A stretch of DNA of 9,001 bases from assembly GCA_029859385.1 (NCBI GenBank), contig JAOUDF010000103.1:1-9001 (forward strand). Direction: 5' to 3'. This DNA is from Nitrospirota bacterium. GTDB lineage: Bacteria; Nitrospirota; JAOUDF01. The notes beneath the pieces were generated by a model, which ran no database searches, had not been told where the DNA came from, and saw nothing but the letters and a program-made list of their open reading frames with translations. Of the stretch, positions 1 through 7,477 are shown piece by piece. The position numbers were made by a program, and so were the translations under genes. Each line of letters opens with the position of its first letter. Within the stretch, counting starts at the first letter, position 1.

Positions 1-1090
1 AGCCTTCTATCCCCTCCATCTCCTGAAGCACCGAGAAAATGGCCGGCGGGTAGACCGTCGTACCTAGATATTTCAGCATTTGAGACTTACGTCCGACTAC
101 AGGTCCCAACCTGTCGGAGTTCCGCCCGCAAGCGCACGGCCCCTTGTGGAGGGTGGCGATGTCGCCGGTACGGAGTCGTAGTAGAGGCATCCCTGTCACT
201 TGCAGCGGCGTGGCCACCACTTCGCCTGGCTCTCCCGACGGCATCGGACGACCTTCTTCATCGACAATTTCCACCAGAATCATATCCGGCGGGATATGGC
301 CACCTCGCCCCTCGGTGCAGTCACAAAAAGCGGTGGCAATTTCGGTGGCGGCATAGGTTCCGAATACTTCCGCGTGCCAAAGGGAGACGAGCCGCTCGCC
401 GAGCGCTGAAAGTGACAGGTCGGGCATCCGTATCGGTTCACCGATACAGACCAGCTTTTTTACCCCTGTACTGGCGGGCTCAACCCCATCCTCCGCCAAC
501 CCGACCGCCAGCGCCGCAAGAAAGCTGGGGACACCTACAATAACCGTGGGGCGGTGACGCCTCACTAGCTCCTTCAGCACCGGTAGACTGCCCGAACCTC
601 CCCGGATGGCCATGGCCCCAAGCCTTGTAAGGCCAAGGAAATATGCCAGCCCAGCCATGAAACAGCGGTCAACAGCCGCCGCGATCAGCACCCTGTCGGC
701 CGCCGTAATCCCCGCCGCCCGAAATGCCTGTTCTTCGTTATAACCGAGACGCTCTAGGTCCAGACGGGTCTGCAACATCGCCACTGGTTGCCCGGTAGTG
801 CCGGAGGTAAGGCAAAGGTCGACGATATCATCGGGGGCAGCGCAGAGGAATGCGCCCCCCTCCCCTTCCAGGTCGGCCTTGGTGGTAAAAGGGATGGTTG
901 CCAGATCGCCGACAGTAGCAATTGCCGCTGGGTCAATCCCGTTTTCAGCAAAGAGACGGCGGTACCAGGGCGACCTCTCTGCCAGATAAAGGACATGCCG
1001 TCGCAACAATTCCCGTTGGGCGGCATCGATGGCATCAGACGACCTGAAAGCAAGTTCAGGGTCAACCGTAAATTTTATGGAATGATCCAT
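1..1090 (-). CDS. PaaK-like adenylate-forming acid ligase (3' end outside window)
   Basis: Predicted to activate a carboxylic acid with ATP and load it onto CoA or an ACP thiol; the substrate is unknown. The frame is open from an ATG at 1090 to the window edge, giving 363 codons without a stop, against roughly 430 residues for phenylacetate-CoA ligase, so about the last 70 are missing. Visible motifs are the P-loop TSGTTGQP (residues 95-102), the acyl-adenylate motif GTYAATEI (244-251), RTGDI (307-311) and a C-terminal KYLGTTVYPPAIF (340-352), which matches the K-x-x-G-x-x-V-F/Y-P segment of PaaK. Cys256, Cys258, His265 and CACGR (319-323) resemble the cysteine-rich, probably metal-binding part of PaaK. 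The start lies 9 bases after the acyltransferase stop, with GAGG overlapping that stop as a ribosome site. It is the last gene visible in the operon and probably supplies the starter for the ACP-based synthase. Family confident, substrate not. Confidence 0.88.
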   Translation of the reverse strand, partial: MDHSIKFTVDPELAFRSSDAIDAAQRELLRRHVLYLAERSPWYRRLFAENGIDPAAIATVGDLATIPFTTKADLEGEGGAFLCAAPDDIVDLCLTSGTTGQPVAMLQTRLDLERLGYNEEQAFRAAGITAADRVLIAAAVDRCFMAGLAYFLGLTRLGAMAIRGGSGSLPVLKELVRRHRPTVIVGVPSFLAALAVGLAEDGVEPASTGVKKLVCIGEPIRMPDLSLSALGERLVSLWHAEVFGTYAATEIATAFCDCTEGRGGHIPPDMILVEIVDEEGRPMPSGEPGEVVATPLQVTGMPLLRLRTGDIATLHKGPCACGRNSDRLGPVVGRKSQMLKYLGTTVYPPAIFSVLQEMEGIEG

Positions 1091-1099
1091 CCTCAGGCC

Positions 1100-1906
1100 T
1101 CAAACCGCTCTGTTTTGCATCTCCATCAAATTTTCAGCAATACGGGCATGGACCAACTCACGCAATTTTCTGGCACCGTCGTTGCCGGGGAAATCCCTCC
1201 CTTCCAGAGGCGGCAGTACCCGCAGAGTGATTTCCGCCGGCCGCAGCCAGAGCCGGCCGGGTGGAAGCAGATTGTCGGTCCCTTTGATGCAAAGCGGTAT
1301 AACACATACTTTCATATCCGATGCCAGCTTGAAAGCTCCGCTCTGAAAACGTTGCAATTCGCCGGTACGGCTGCGATGACCCTCGGGGAAAAAAAGTAAC
1401 CGGCCACCATCAGCGAATATCACGGTTGCCTTTTGTTGAACCTCTTTCCACTCGGATGTCTCCACATTCAAATACTCGGCCAGACGCATGAACCATCCGT
1501 AACAGATTATTCCGAACGGCCATGCCCGCACGGCAAAGATGATGTCATGGATCGGGAGCAGGCTCATGCAATAGGTATCAAAAAAAGAGAGGTGGTTGAC
1601 CACGATGACGCAGGACTCGTCCGTCCGGAGGTTCTGAAAACCCTCCCGACGAAAACGGATGAATGGTGCCATGAGAAGAAGCCACCCCTGACCGTAAATC
1701 CAGATGAAATGGCGCATGATCCGGCCGGAACTCCACCGGGTGAATAGTTTCCAGAGTACGAACCCGATCGGAAACAGTGCTATACCGACCAGGGTCCACA
1801 GCGCCAGCATCGGATAAGCGACAAGGTTCATCGCTATCGTGATTGGGTTGAGGAGAGACTCTCCGCGAGCCCCTTTCCGGTTCAAAATCTCCGTTTCTGC
1901 CGACAT
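1100..1906 (-). CDS. PlsC-family lysophospholipid-type acyltransferase
   Basis: A 268-residue protein of the 1-acylglycerol-3-phosphate acyltransferase family, which transfers acyl groups from ACP or CoA to a hydroxyl acceptor at the inner membrane. The catalytic H-x4-D motif is NHLSFFD (104-110, His105 and Asp110). The substrate-binding block is FFPEGHRSR (172-180), where the usual FPEGTRSR Thr is His177. A later VIPLCIKGT (202-210) fits motif IV. A long hydrophobic stretch (about 20-55) would anchor it in the membrane. The ATG at 1906 is 3 bases past the ACP stop, so the two are almost certainly co-translated. Placement beside a dedicated ACP suggests that it offloads the product of this pathway onto a lipid or another acceptor instead of making phosphatidic acid for general membrane use. 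The acceptor cannot be read from sequence. Confidence 0.92.
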   Translation of the reverse strand: MSAETEILNRKGARGESLLNPITIAMNLVAYPMLALWTLVGIALFPIGFVLWKLFTRWSSGRIMRHFIWIYGQGWLLLMAPFIRFRREGFQNLRTDESCVIVVNHLSFFDTYCMSLLPIHDIIFAVRAWPFGIICYGWFMRLAEYLNVETSEWKEVQQKATVIFADGGRLLFFPEGHRSRTGELQRFQSGAFKLASDMKVCVIPLCIKGTDNLLPPGRLWLRPAEITLRVLPPLEGRDFPGNDGARKLRELVHARIAENLMEMQNRAV

Positions 1907-1909
1907 CCG

Positions 1910-2173
1910 CTATACCTGTTGCTCGATAGCCTTCTTTTTATTGATTACAAAACGGTGAATGTCGCCGAGGGTCCTGATCTTGCGTATTTCCTCTTCCTCG
2001 CGCACCTTGAACTTGAATGCAGCTTCAAGCACGATCACCATGTCCACGGTATCGAGGCTGTCGAGCCCAAGCCCTTCATATATATGGACGTCGGGTGTCA
2101 TCATCGCCGGATCAAGTTCAAACTCCTCGGCCAGTGACTTGTTAATCAGCTCGACAATCTCCTGGTCAGTCAT
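1910..2173 (-). CDS. Acyl carrier protein
   Basis: An 87-residue acidic carrier protein. The phosphopantetheine attachment site is GLDSLD (36-41), with Ser39 as the modified residue, followed by the helix-II pattern TVDMVIVLEAAF. The length is slightly above a housekeeping AcpP (about 78 residues) because of a Lys/Gln-rich C-terminal tail, KKKAIEQQV. The ATG at 2173 lies 8 bases inside the end of the FabF-like gene, and GAGGAG at 2187-2182 is a good ribosome site 8 bases upstream. It sits between a ketosynthase and an acyltransferase, so it most likely carries the growing chain of this locus and not bulk fatty acids. It needs a phosphopantetheinyl transferase, which is not encoded in this window. 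Confidence 0.95.
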   Translation of the reverse strand: MTDQEIVELINKSLAEEFELDPAMMTPDVHIYEGLGLDSLDTVDMVIVLEAAFKFKVREEEEIRKIRTLGDIHRFVINKKKAIEQQV

Positions 2174-3401
2174 GCCTGTATCTCCTCACGACAATCGAAG
2201 AATTAACGCCCCCAAGGGCAAAACTGTTCTTGATGAAGGCGTCAACCTCAGCCTCTTCGACGCTACGCGCATAGCGTAATGGGCTGCATGCCGGATCGAC
2301 TTCATCCAGGTTCAGGGTGGGAATCACCATGCCTCGCCGCATCATCTCGACGGAGGCAATCAGCTCAATGGAGCCGCTGGCCGCCATGGTATGCCCCATA
2401 TGCCCTTTAAGGCTGCTCACCGGGGGCCGGTCGCCGAAAATCCTGTAAATGGCCTCACTCTCGGCTATATCACCCTGTTCCGTAGCCGTGGCATGGGCGT
2501 TGACATAGCCGATTTCCTCCGCGGAAACGGCCGCTTCGTTGAGCGCCCAACGCATGCAACGCTCCATGGCCACCTCATTGGGGTTGGCAATGCTGCTCGA
2601 ATCCGATACCGTGGCGAAACCAACGACTTCGGCCAGAATTGGTGCTCGCCGATCGAGAGCTGAGTCAAGCGACTCCAGCAGCACAATTCCGGCCCCTTCG
2701 GCGCAAACGACGCCGTCCCTGTTACGGTCAAAAGGTCTCGACTTACGCTCCGGCCCGTCGCCTACTCCGGTAGATGCCGCATTAATGACATCAAAGGTCG
2801 CCGCCGTCAAGGGGTGGAATTCATCCGCTCCACCGCACAGCATCATCTCCTGCTTGCCGGCCGCGATCAGCTCGAACCCATAGCCAATGGCCTGACACCC
2901 GGTGGCGCAGGCCGCAGCGGGAGCAAGGATACGGCCGGTCACTCCCAGAGCCTGAGCTACATTTGAGGCACAGCTGTGATTCATTATATGAAAAAACACC
3001 GTCGACTTCATCCTCTCCAGGCTAAAGTCTACAAAAAAATCACGGAAAAATTCCTCGGTAGTCTGAGTACTCCCGACTGTCGAGCCGAGAGATATCCCCA
3101 ACCTTCCGTTTTCAAGGTGTTCAGCACTGACGACGGATTGGGCCACTGCCTCCTGGGCCGCCAGGACGGCAAAGATCGACATCGCGGACATGGAGCGGCG
3201 GTGCTTGCGGGGAATTTCCATGGGGTCGACCCTGGTGACCTTTGCCGCTACTCGCGTGCGCAATCCCTTGATATTCTCCAGCTCAGGCAGATACTGTACA
3301 GCGCTTCGCCCTGATACAAGCCCATCCATAAGAGAAGCAACGCCCCGGCCAAAGGGCGAAACACTCCCCATGCCGGTAATAACAACCCTTCTCAGTTGCA
3401 T
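2166..3401 (-). CDS. Beta-ketoacyl-ACP synthase, FabF-like
   Basis: A 411-residue thiolase-fold condensing enzyme that would perform decarboxylative Claisen condensation of an acyl chain with malonyl-ACP. The catalytic triad is complete: Cys165 in AAACATGCQA, His303 in NAHATAT, and His337 in LKGHMGHTMAASG, with the conserved Lys332 five residues before it. It is therefore a working ketosynthase by motif, not a chain-length factor that has lost its cysteine. The C-terminal FALGGVNSSIVV is the usual family ending. ATG 3401 overlaps the flavoprotein gene by 10 bases, with AAGGGG at 3414-3409 as ribosome site, and the 3' end overlaps the ACP gene by 8 bases. It differs clearly from the second ketosynthase at 4893-6113, so the two probably act on different chain lengths or substrates. 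FabF-type is judged by motif style; chain specificity is unknown. Confidence 0.93.
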   Translation of the reverse strand: MQLRRVVITGMGSVSPFGRGVASLMDGLVSGRSAVQYLPELENIKGLRTRVAAKVTRVDPMEIPRKHRRSMSAMSIFAVLAAQEAVAQSVVSAEHLENGRLGISLGSTVGSTQTTEEFFRDFFVDFSLERMKSTVFFHIMNHSCASNVAQALGVTGRILAPAAACATGCQAIGYGFELIAAGKQEMMLCGGADEFHPLTAATFDVINAASTGVGDGPERKSRPFDRNRDGVVCAEGAGIVLLESLDSALDRRAPILAEVVGFATVSDSSSIANPNEVAMERCMRWALNEAAVSAEEIGYVNAHATATEQGDIAESEAIYRIFGDRPPVSSLKGHMGHTMAASGSIELIASVEMMRRGMVIPTLNLDEVDPACSPLRYARSVEEAEVDAFIKNSFALGGVNSSIVVRRYRHD

Positions 3402-4882
3402 CTCTTCACCCCTTGCCGCAACTGCTCGTGGCCCAGGATAGAACCACAGGTCAGAAAAGCAGATAACGCACTTCCTAGTATCCCCGGCGCAGTCACACTC
3501 TGTCCCGCCAGATAAAAGCCGGGTATCCTAGTGGTCGGCATGGGGTTGTATTGCCCAACCTTATGCTTGACCCCGTAGAGGCCGCCCCACGGATTTGAGG
3601 CAAAGTCGGACAGAGTGAGCGGCGTAGCGCCGTCCAAAACCCTGAACCGCCCCTTAAGCTCGGGGCAGCAGCTTTCAATCCGGTGTTTCATACACTCCAT
3701 GACCTCACCTTTGAACTCAAGATAATCAGGCGGTCGTTCTCCCCGTCTCGAACCGACCCAGCGAGCCGTACTTGATTGATCGGCCGGGCAAATCGCCACG
3801 AACCCCCTGGCCCCCGGATCATTTCTGTAAGGTGCGGTACCGGCAAGGTAGATAGTACGCCTTTCAATTTCACAGTTTCCCGACGCCACCGACTGTTCCT
3901 CTCGATGACTAAGAAAGAGGTTCGTACCCTGCAAGAGCGTAGCCGGTGAATCGCATACGGCATAGAGCATGAATGCCGACAATGTCTCCTCCAATTGTTC
4001 CAGCCGATGCCTGTAGGCGGGGCGCAAAGTCGACGGCGGTACAAGACTGAGGGCGGCGCGGGGGTGGATGGTGCTTACGCAGTTGTTGGCGGCAAGGACC
4101 TCGTCGTCTTCAAGGATTATTCCCCGCAGTTTGCCATCCGGATGAAGATCGATCTGCCGGACAGCCCGCCCAGTAAAAATGTCAACTCCGAGTTCACCGA
4201 GACATTCTTCAAAGGCCCGGATCAGGCAGAGACCGCCTCCTTTAATACCGTGCGCTGACTTGTAATAGAGGCCAGCTATGGTAGCGTGGATAAAAAAAGG
4301 AACCTCATCATCAGGCACCCCATAGAGTAGTGAATGAACCGACAGCAGTCTCTTGAGTTCCTCATCTGAAGTAAGCCCGTCCAGCGATTCCCGCAGTGAT
4401 GGACCATGCACTCCCATAAAAGAGCCAAAAGGGGTAAACTCGGCGTCAAGATCCATATAGGGGATTGCCCGACAGGCATTGTCAACCATCGCCAGGTATT
4501 TTCCAATTGCCGACCGTTCACGGGGAAAAGCTGACAGAAGCGTATTTTTTAACGTATCCTCACCGACCGGAAAGCTGAATTCACTCTCCTCTCCGGAATA
4601 GCGCAGCACATCGAACCGATCGGAAACAAATGGATACTTTTCCAGCTTGCTGGATATACCGAGATAGCGGAACAACCGGTCGAGGATTTCTCCATCGCCC
4701 AAACCGGCCGTATAATGAAAACCGGTGTCAAAATAAACTCCCTGGCGGAAAAAACCGCGCATTACCGGAGCGATGCGATGAGCCTTTTCCACCAGGGCTA
4801 CCCGCTGGCCGTTCCGGGCAAGGATAGTGGCCGCGGTTAACCCGGAAATACCTGATCCGACGATTACGCAATCATAACTCAT
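3392..4882 (-). CDS. FAD-dependent oxidoreductase, phytoene desaturase/CrtISO/RetSat-like
   Basis: A flavoprotein of 496 residues from the chosen start, related to phytoene desaturases, carotenoid isomerases and retinol saturases, which oxidise, isomerise or reduce conjugated polyenes. The N-terminal dinucleotide fold is VIVGSGISGL (6-15, Gly9/Gly11/Gly14), with Glu32 ending strand 2 for the ribose. FDTGFHYTAG (51-60) is the family's D/E-x-G-x-H-x region. GGGLCLIRAFEECL matches the mid-protein motif, and the C-terminal IPGFYLAGQSVTAPGILG is the FAD-closing motif. ATG 4882 is chosen because it puts the fold three residues from the N-terminus. A TTG at 4891, 1 base after the previous stop, would add three residues; neither has a good ribosome site. 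There is no carotenoid gene in view (no phytoene synthase), so a role on an ACP- or lipid-bound chain is more likely than carotenoid synthesis. Whether it desaturates, isomerises or saturates cannot be told. Confidence 0.9.
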   Translation of the reverse strand: MSYDCVIVGSGISGLTAATILARNGQRVALVEKAHRIAPVMRGFFRQGVYFDTGFHYTAGLGDGEILDRLFRYLGISSKLEKYPFVSDRFDVLRYSGEESEFSFPVGEDTLKNTLLSAFPRERSAIGKYLAMVDNACRAIPYMDLDAEFTPFGSFMGVHGPSLRESLDGLTSDEELKRLLSVHSLLYGVPDDEVPFFIHATIAGLYYKSAHGIKGGGLCLIRAFEECLGELGVDIFTGRAVRQIDLHPDGKLRGIILEDDEVLAANNCVSTIHPRAALSLVPPSTLRPAYRHRLEQLEETLSAFMLYAVCDSPATLLQGTNLFLSHREEQSVASGNCEIERRTIYLAGTAPYRNDPGARGFVAICPADQSSTARWVGSRRGERPPDYLEFKGEVMECMKHRIESCCPELKGRFRVLDGATPLTLSDFASNPWGGLYGVKHKVGQYNPMPTTRIPGFYLAGQSVTAPGILGSALSAFLTCGSILGHEQLRQGVKRCN

Positions 4883-4892
4883 CTGGCACAAC

Positions 4893-6113
4893 TCATGCGG
4901 AGAACCTCAGGACCAGGCAAGAGTTGGTCCCCCCGAACCCGGCGGAATTACAAAGGACATATTCAGGGGTTTCTGCTACCGGCTCAACGGCAATACGCAA
5001 GTGCCTACTACTCTCGCTGGGAGTCTCAAAATTTATATTGGGAGCGATAAATCCCATTTGAGCCATGATGGTGGAATAGACTACCTGGGAAGCCCCGGAC
5101 ATCCACAGCTCATGGCCGGTCATGGATTTAAGGGATGACACCCAGGGGGTTTGGGAACCAAATACGGCTGAAATATTCTCCGCCTCGGCTGCATCCCCCG
5201 CCGGAGTGGATGTAGCGTGAGCGCATATGTAGTCAATGTCGGTCGCCGTAATCCCGGCTCTCTCGATTGCCTTGCCCATAGCCCGCCGTAAGCCGTCACG
5301 GCTGGGAACAGCAAGTTGGTCTCCGTCGGACGAGAAGGCATAGGAGAGTATCTCACCCAGAATATTTGCTCCCCGTGACCGGGCAAGATCGTAACGCTCA
5401 AGGACAATAGCGGCAGCCCCGCCGCTTGGCACAAGCCCGTCACATCCTGCGTCAAAAGGACGGCTGGCAGCTTGAGGATTATCCGTACGGGCAGAGAAGG
5501 CGCCGAGGGCATCAAAGCTGCACATCGACTCTGGGTTGACCTCTTGCGCTCCCCCACAAATGACCCGCTCCTGCCGCCCCATGGCGATAAGATCAGCCGC
5601 TTGCCCCACCGCGTGTCCACCGCTGGAACAGGCTGAACTGATGGTCCATGATGCGCCCCTGGTCTTTAAGAGGGTGTTGAGGTTCATGGTGATGCAACTG
5701 GTCATCGAACGAAAGACCAAGCCGCTACCGATCCCGCGCGTGTCACCGATCTTCCGCAACAAATCCGTTTGCTCGACGGCGGCAATGCAACTGGAATCGC
5801 AGCCAAAAATGAGGCCGGTCTCATCGTTTTGTATCTGCTCAGGGGCTAGCCTCGCCATATCAATGGCATCAATAGCGGCCTTATAGGCTTGCAGAGCAAA
5901 ATCAGGCATGGTTTTTCGCTGTTTGCGCGACAAAACAGAGTCGGGATTAAAACCCTTTGGCATACCCGTTAGAGGGCTGCGGAAACCAAGCTTGAGCCGG
6001 TTCTCGTCTATGACGATACCTGATTCCCCCAAGTGTAATGCCTCGCCAACCTCTGTTACGTTACTCCCCAGACAGGAAACTATCCCGATACCCGTAATTA
6101 CAACTCTGTGCAT
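4893..6113 (-). CDS. Beta-ketoacyl-ACP synthase, FabB (KAS I)-like
   Basis: A 406-residue condensing enzyme of the thiolase fold. Its motifs are close to KAS I: SSACSSGGHAVG around Cys162, CAHATSTPAGD around His299 (compare the HGTSTPVGD of FabB), and SLKSMTGHE with Lys329 and His334. The triad is complete, so it should be catalytically active. The C-terminal NSAGFGGTNSCLVL is typical. ATG 6113 follows a 48-base spacer after the ketoreductase stop, the widest gap between genes in the block from ketoreductase to ligase; only a distant AAGG serves as a possible ribosome site, so initiation may be weak. Its 3' end is 10 bases from the flavoprotein ATG. With the FabF-like enzyme it gives the locus two distinct elongating activities. 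The particular condensation step is inferred, not visible. Confidence 0.92.
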   Translation of the reverse strand: MHRVVITGIGIVSCLGSNVTEVGEALHLGESGIVIDENRLKLGFRSPLTGMPKGFNPDSVLSRKQRKTMPDFALQAYKAAIDAIDMARLAPEQIQNDETGLIFGCDSSCIAAVEQTDLLRKIGDTRGIGSGLVFRSMTSCITMNLNTLLKTRGASWTISSACSSGGHAVGQAADLIAMGRQERVICGGAQEVNPESMCSFDALGAFSARTDNPQAASRPFDAGCDGLVPSGGAAAIVLERYDLARSRGANILGEILSYAFSSDGDQLAVPSRDGLRRAMGKAIERAGITATDIDYICAHATSTPAGDAAEAENISAVFGSQTPWVSSLKSMTGHELWMSGASQVVYSTIMAQMGFIAPNINFETPSESSRHLRIAVEPVAETPEYVLCNSAGFGGTNSCLVLRFSA

Positions 6114-6161
6114 GAACTATTCAGCCTTGAGAAGACAGTCTATTGGCGGTAAATCCGCAGC

Positions 6162-6890
6162 CTACATGTAGGCGCCACCGTTTACGGAAAATACTTGGCC
6201 GGTAATGTATGACGCCCTGCTCGAACAAAGAAAAGAAACCATACCGGCAATTTCCTCAGGACGACCAACGCGCCCCAGAGGGATCATCGGTAAAATCCGA
6301 TCCATAGGCAGGTTCTTGGTCATTTCAGTCTCAATGAAACCGGGGGAAACGGCGTTAACTAAAACGTTCCGCTTGGCTACCTCGGCCGCCAAAGCCTTGG
6401 TAGCTCCTATAAGACCGGCCTTGGCCGCCGAATAGTTGACCTGCCCGGGAAAACCGCTTTCGCCGGAGGTAGACACAATATTAACAATACGCCCGCTTCT
6501 CCTCTTGACCATCCCGCCCAGCACAGTCTTTGTCACATGAAAAAAGCCGTCCATGTGGACGGCCAGAACATCCCGCCACTCGCTCGACTTCATCCAGATC
6601 ATAAGGGTATCTCGGGTAAAACCGGCGTTGTTGATCAGGACAAACGGGGTCTGGTCTTCGAGGAGAGGATCAAGGGTCGCCCTGACTACATTTTCATCGG
6701 CAACGTCGAAGGGAAGCAGCGTACAACGCCCGCCTAGAGCCTCTATCTCAACCGCAACTCCCCTGGCTCCAGCATGATCACTCCTATAGTTTAACCAGAT
6801 GTCGAACCCGTCGCGCGCCAGTTCCACGGCGATCGCCGCGCCTATCCCCTTGCCCGCCCCGGTCACCAGGGCAATCTGCCGATCGACCAT
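6162..6890 (-). CDS. FabG-like 3-ketoacyl-ACP reductase (short-chain dehydrogenase)
   Basis: A 242-residue classical short-chain dehydrogenase/reductase expected to reduce 3-ketoacyl-ACP with NADPH, following each condensation. The Rossmann motif is TGAGKGIG (10-17), with NNAG at 87-90, catalytic Ser140, and Y-x3-K as Tyr153/Lys157 in VNYSAAKAGLIGATKAL. The C-terminal GQVFSVNGG is standard. The segment GQVNYSAAKAGLIGATKALA is very like the ketoreductases of aryl-polyene clusters as I remember them. The residue normally Asn in the Asn-Ser-Tyr-Lys tetrad is His112 (AVHMDGFF); a His here is known in MFE-2-type dehydrogenases but unusual for FabG. The ATG shares one base with the stop of the preceding gene (TAATG), with AGGG four bases upstream, so its translation is probably coupled to that exported protein. 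Confidence 0.93.
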   Translation of the reverse strand: MVDRQIALVTGAGKGIGAAIAVELARDGFDIWLNYRSDHAGARGVAVEIEALGGRCTLLPFDVADENVVRATLDPLLEDQTPFVLINNAGFTRDTLMIWMKSSEWRDVLAVHMDGFFHVTKTVLGGMVKRRSGRIVNIVSTSGESGFPGQVNYSAAKAGLIGATKALAAEVAKRNVLVNAVSPGFIETEMTKNLPMDRILPMIPLGRVGRPEEIAGMVSFLCSSRASYITGQVFSVNGGAYM

Positions 6891-7462
6891 TAGTCCCTGG
6901 ACCCTTTCACTACCTTGCCATCCTTGTCGAAAGTAACGGCAATAGATTTGAAGCGGTTTGTCCAGTAAACCCAGGCAGGTGAATCCAGCGTTGGTGTTCT
7001 GTGAGTCGCCGGATAGCCGAGGGCTGTCATGACGCCTTCTTTTGACATGCCGACAAGGGCCTTGCCTTCGGCAATGCCCTTACTATCGAGTTCGGAGAGT
7101 TTGTCGAACGTGACCGGTGTCGGCGATGTAATCTTTTCGATATACTGTTCAACGCTCATACCCATCCTCGAGCTGTGAAATTCAAAATCGACCTCCTTTT
7201 TGTCGCTCTCGACACGAAATTTGAAGTCGTTTCTTACCCAAAGGACGGTGATCGTTGAGCCAGCCGGAATAACAAAATGGCCAGTCCCGGGATCGGTATA
7301 GTTGGCATAGCTTGCATGGTACTCGTGGCCTCCATCCTTGGTTACCTTGTCCCAGACATGGATGTTGTACCTTGTGTAAACCACAGGCCTGTCGGCGAAG
7401 GCAGATTGTGCACCTAACAGAATTACCAGCAGACTTACCGCTCTATGCAAGAACCTTCTCAT
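6890..7462 (-). CDS. Exported protein with BamE/SmpA-like C-terminal region, paralog 2
   Basis: A 190-residue protein that I do not recognise as a named family. It begins with a Sec signal: MRRFLHR, then a hydrophobic core, with likely cleavage after AFA (residue 23). The mature N-terminal part (24-110) is rich in beta-strand-like and aromatic residues (YNIHVWD, HEYHASYANYT, FVIPAGSTITVL). The last 60 residues (about 132-185, GKALVGMSKEGVMTALGYP to FDKDGKV) have the G-M-[ST]-x-x-x-V-x-x-x-L-G-x-P and W-x-Y pattern of BamE/SmpA/OmlA-like domains. ATG 7462 is preferred to a GTG at 7474 because GAGGAG (7472-7467) precedes it and the signal peptide then begins cleanly. It is about two-thirds identical to the protein just upstream, 15 bases away, so it arose by tandem duplication. 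Its stop overlaps the ketoreductase ATG. Periplasmic or outer-membrane location is inferred; function is unknown. Confidence 0.85.
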   Translation of the reverse strand: MRRFLHRAVSLLVILLGAQSAFADRPVVYTRYNIHVWDKVTKDGGHEYHASYANYTDPGTGHFVIPAGSTITVLWVRNDFKFRVESDKKEVDFEFHSSRMGMSVEQYIEKITSPTPVTFDKLSELDSKGIAEGKALVGMSKEGVMTALGYPATHRTPTLDSPAWVYWTNRFKSIAVTFDKDGKVVKGSRD

Positions 7463-7466
7463 AACA

Positions 7467-7472
7467 CTCCTC
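7467..7472 (-). promoter_or_regulatory. Ribosome binding site deciding the start of paralog 2
   Basis: GAGGAG on the minus strand lies four bases before ATG 7462. It overlaps the alternative GTG at 7474, so that GTG is more likely to be part of the ribosome site than the start codon. Confidence 0.7.
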
Positions 7473-7477
7473 ACCGG

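Noticed and set aside
788..1399. A 203-residue plus-strand open frame
   Set aside because: It lies antisense across the ligase and acyltransferase genes, both of which have full family motifs; its own translation shows no domain or motif and there is no good ribosome site.
2166..3401. Reading the FabF-like protein as a chain-length factor partner
   Set aside because: The active-site Cys165 and both histidines are present, so the defining loss of the nucleophile is absent.
3392..4882. Calling the flavoprotein crtI and the locus a carotenoid cluster
   Set aside because: No phytoene synthase, GGPP synthase or cyclase is seen, and all neighbours are ACP-dependent enzymes.
5120..5620. A 166-residue minus-strand open frame in another frame inside the FabB-like gene
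   Set aside because: The overlapping ketosynthase has a complete catalytic triad, so this frame is a by-product of its GC-rich codons.
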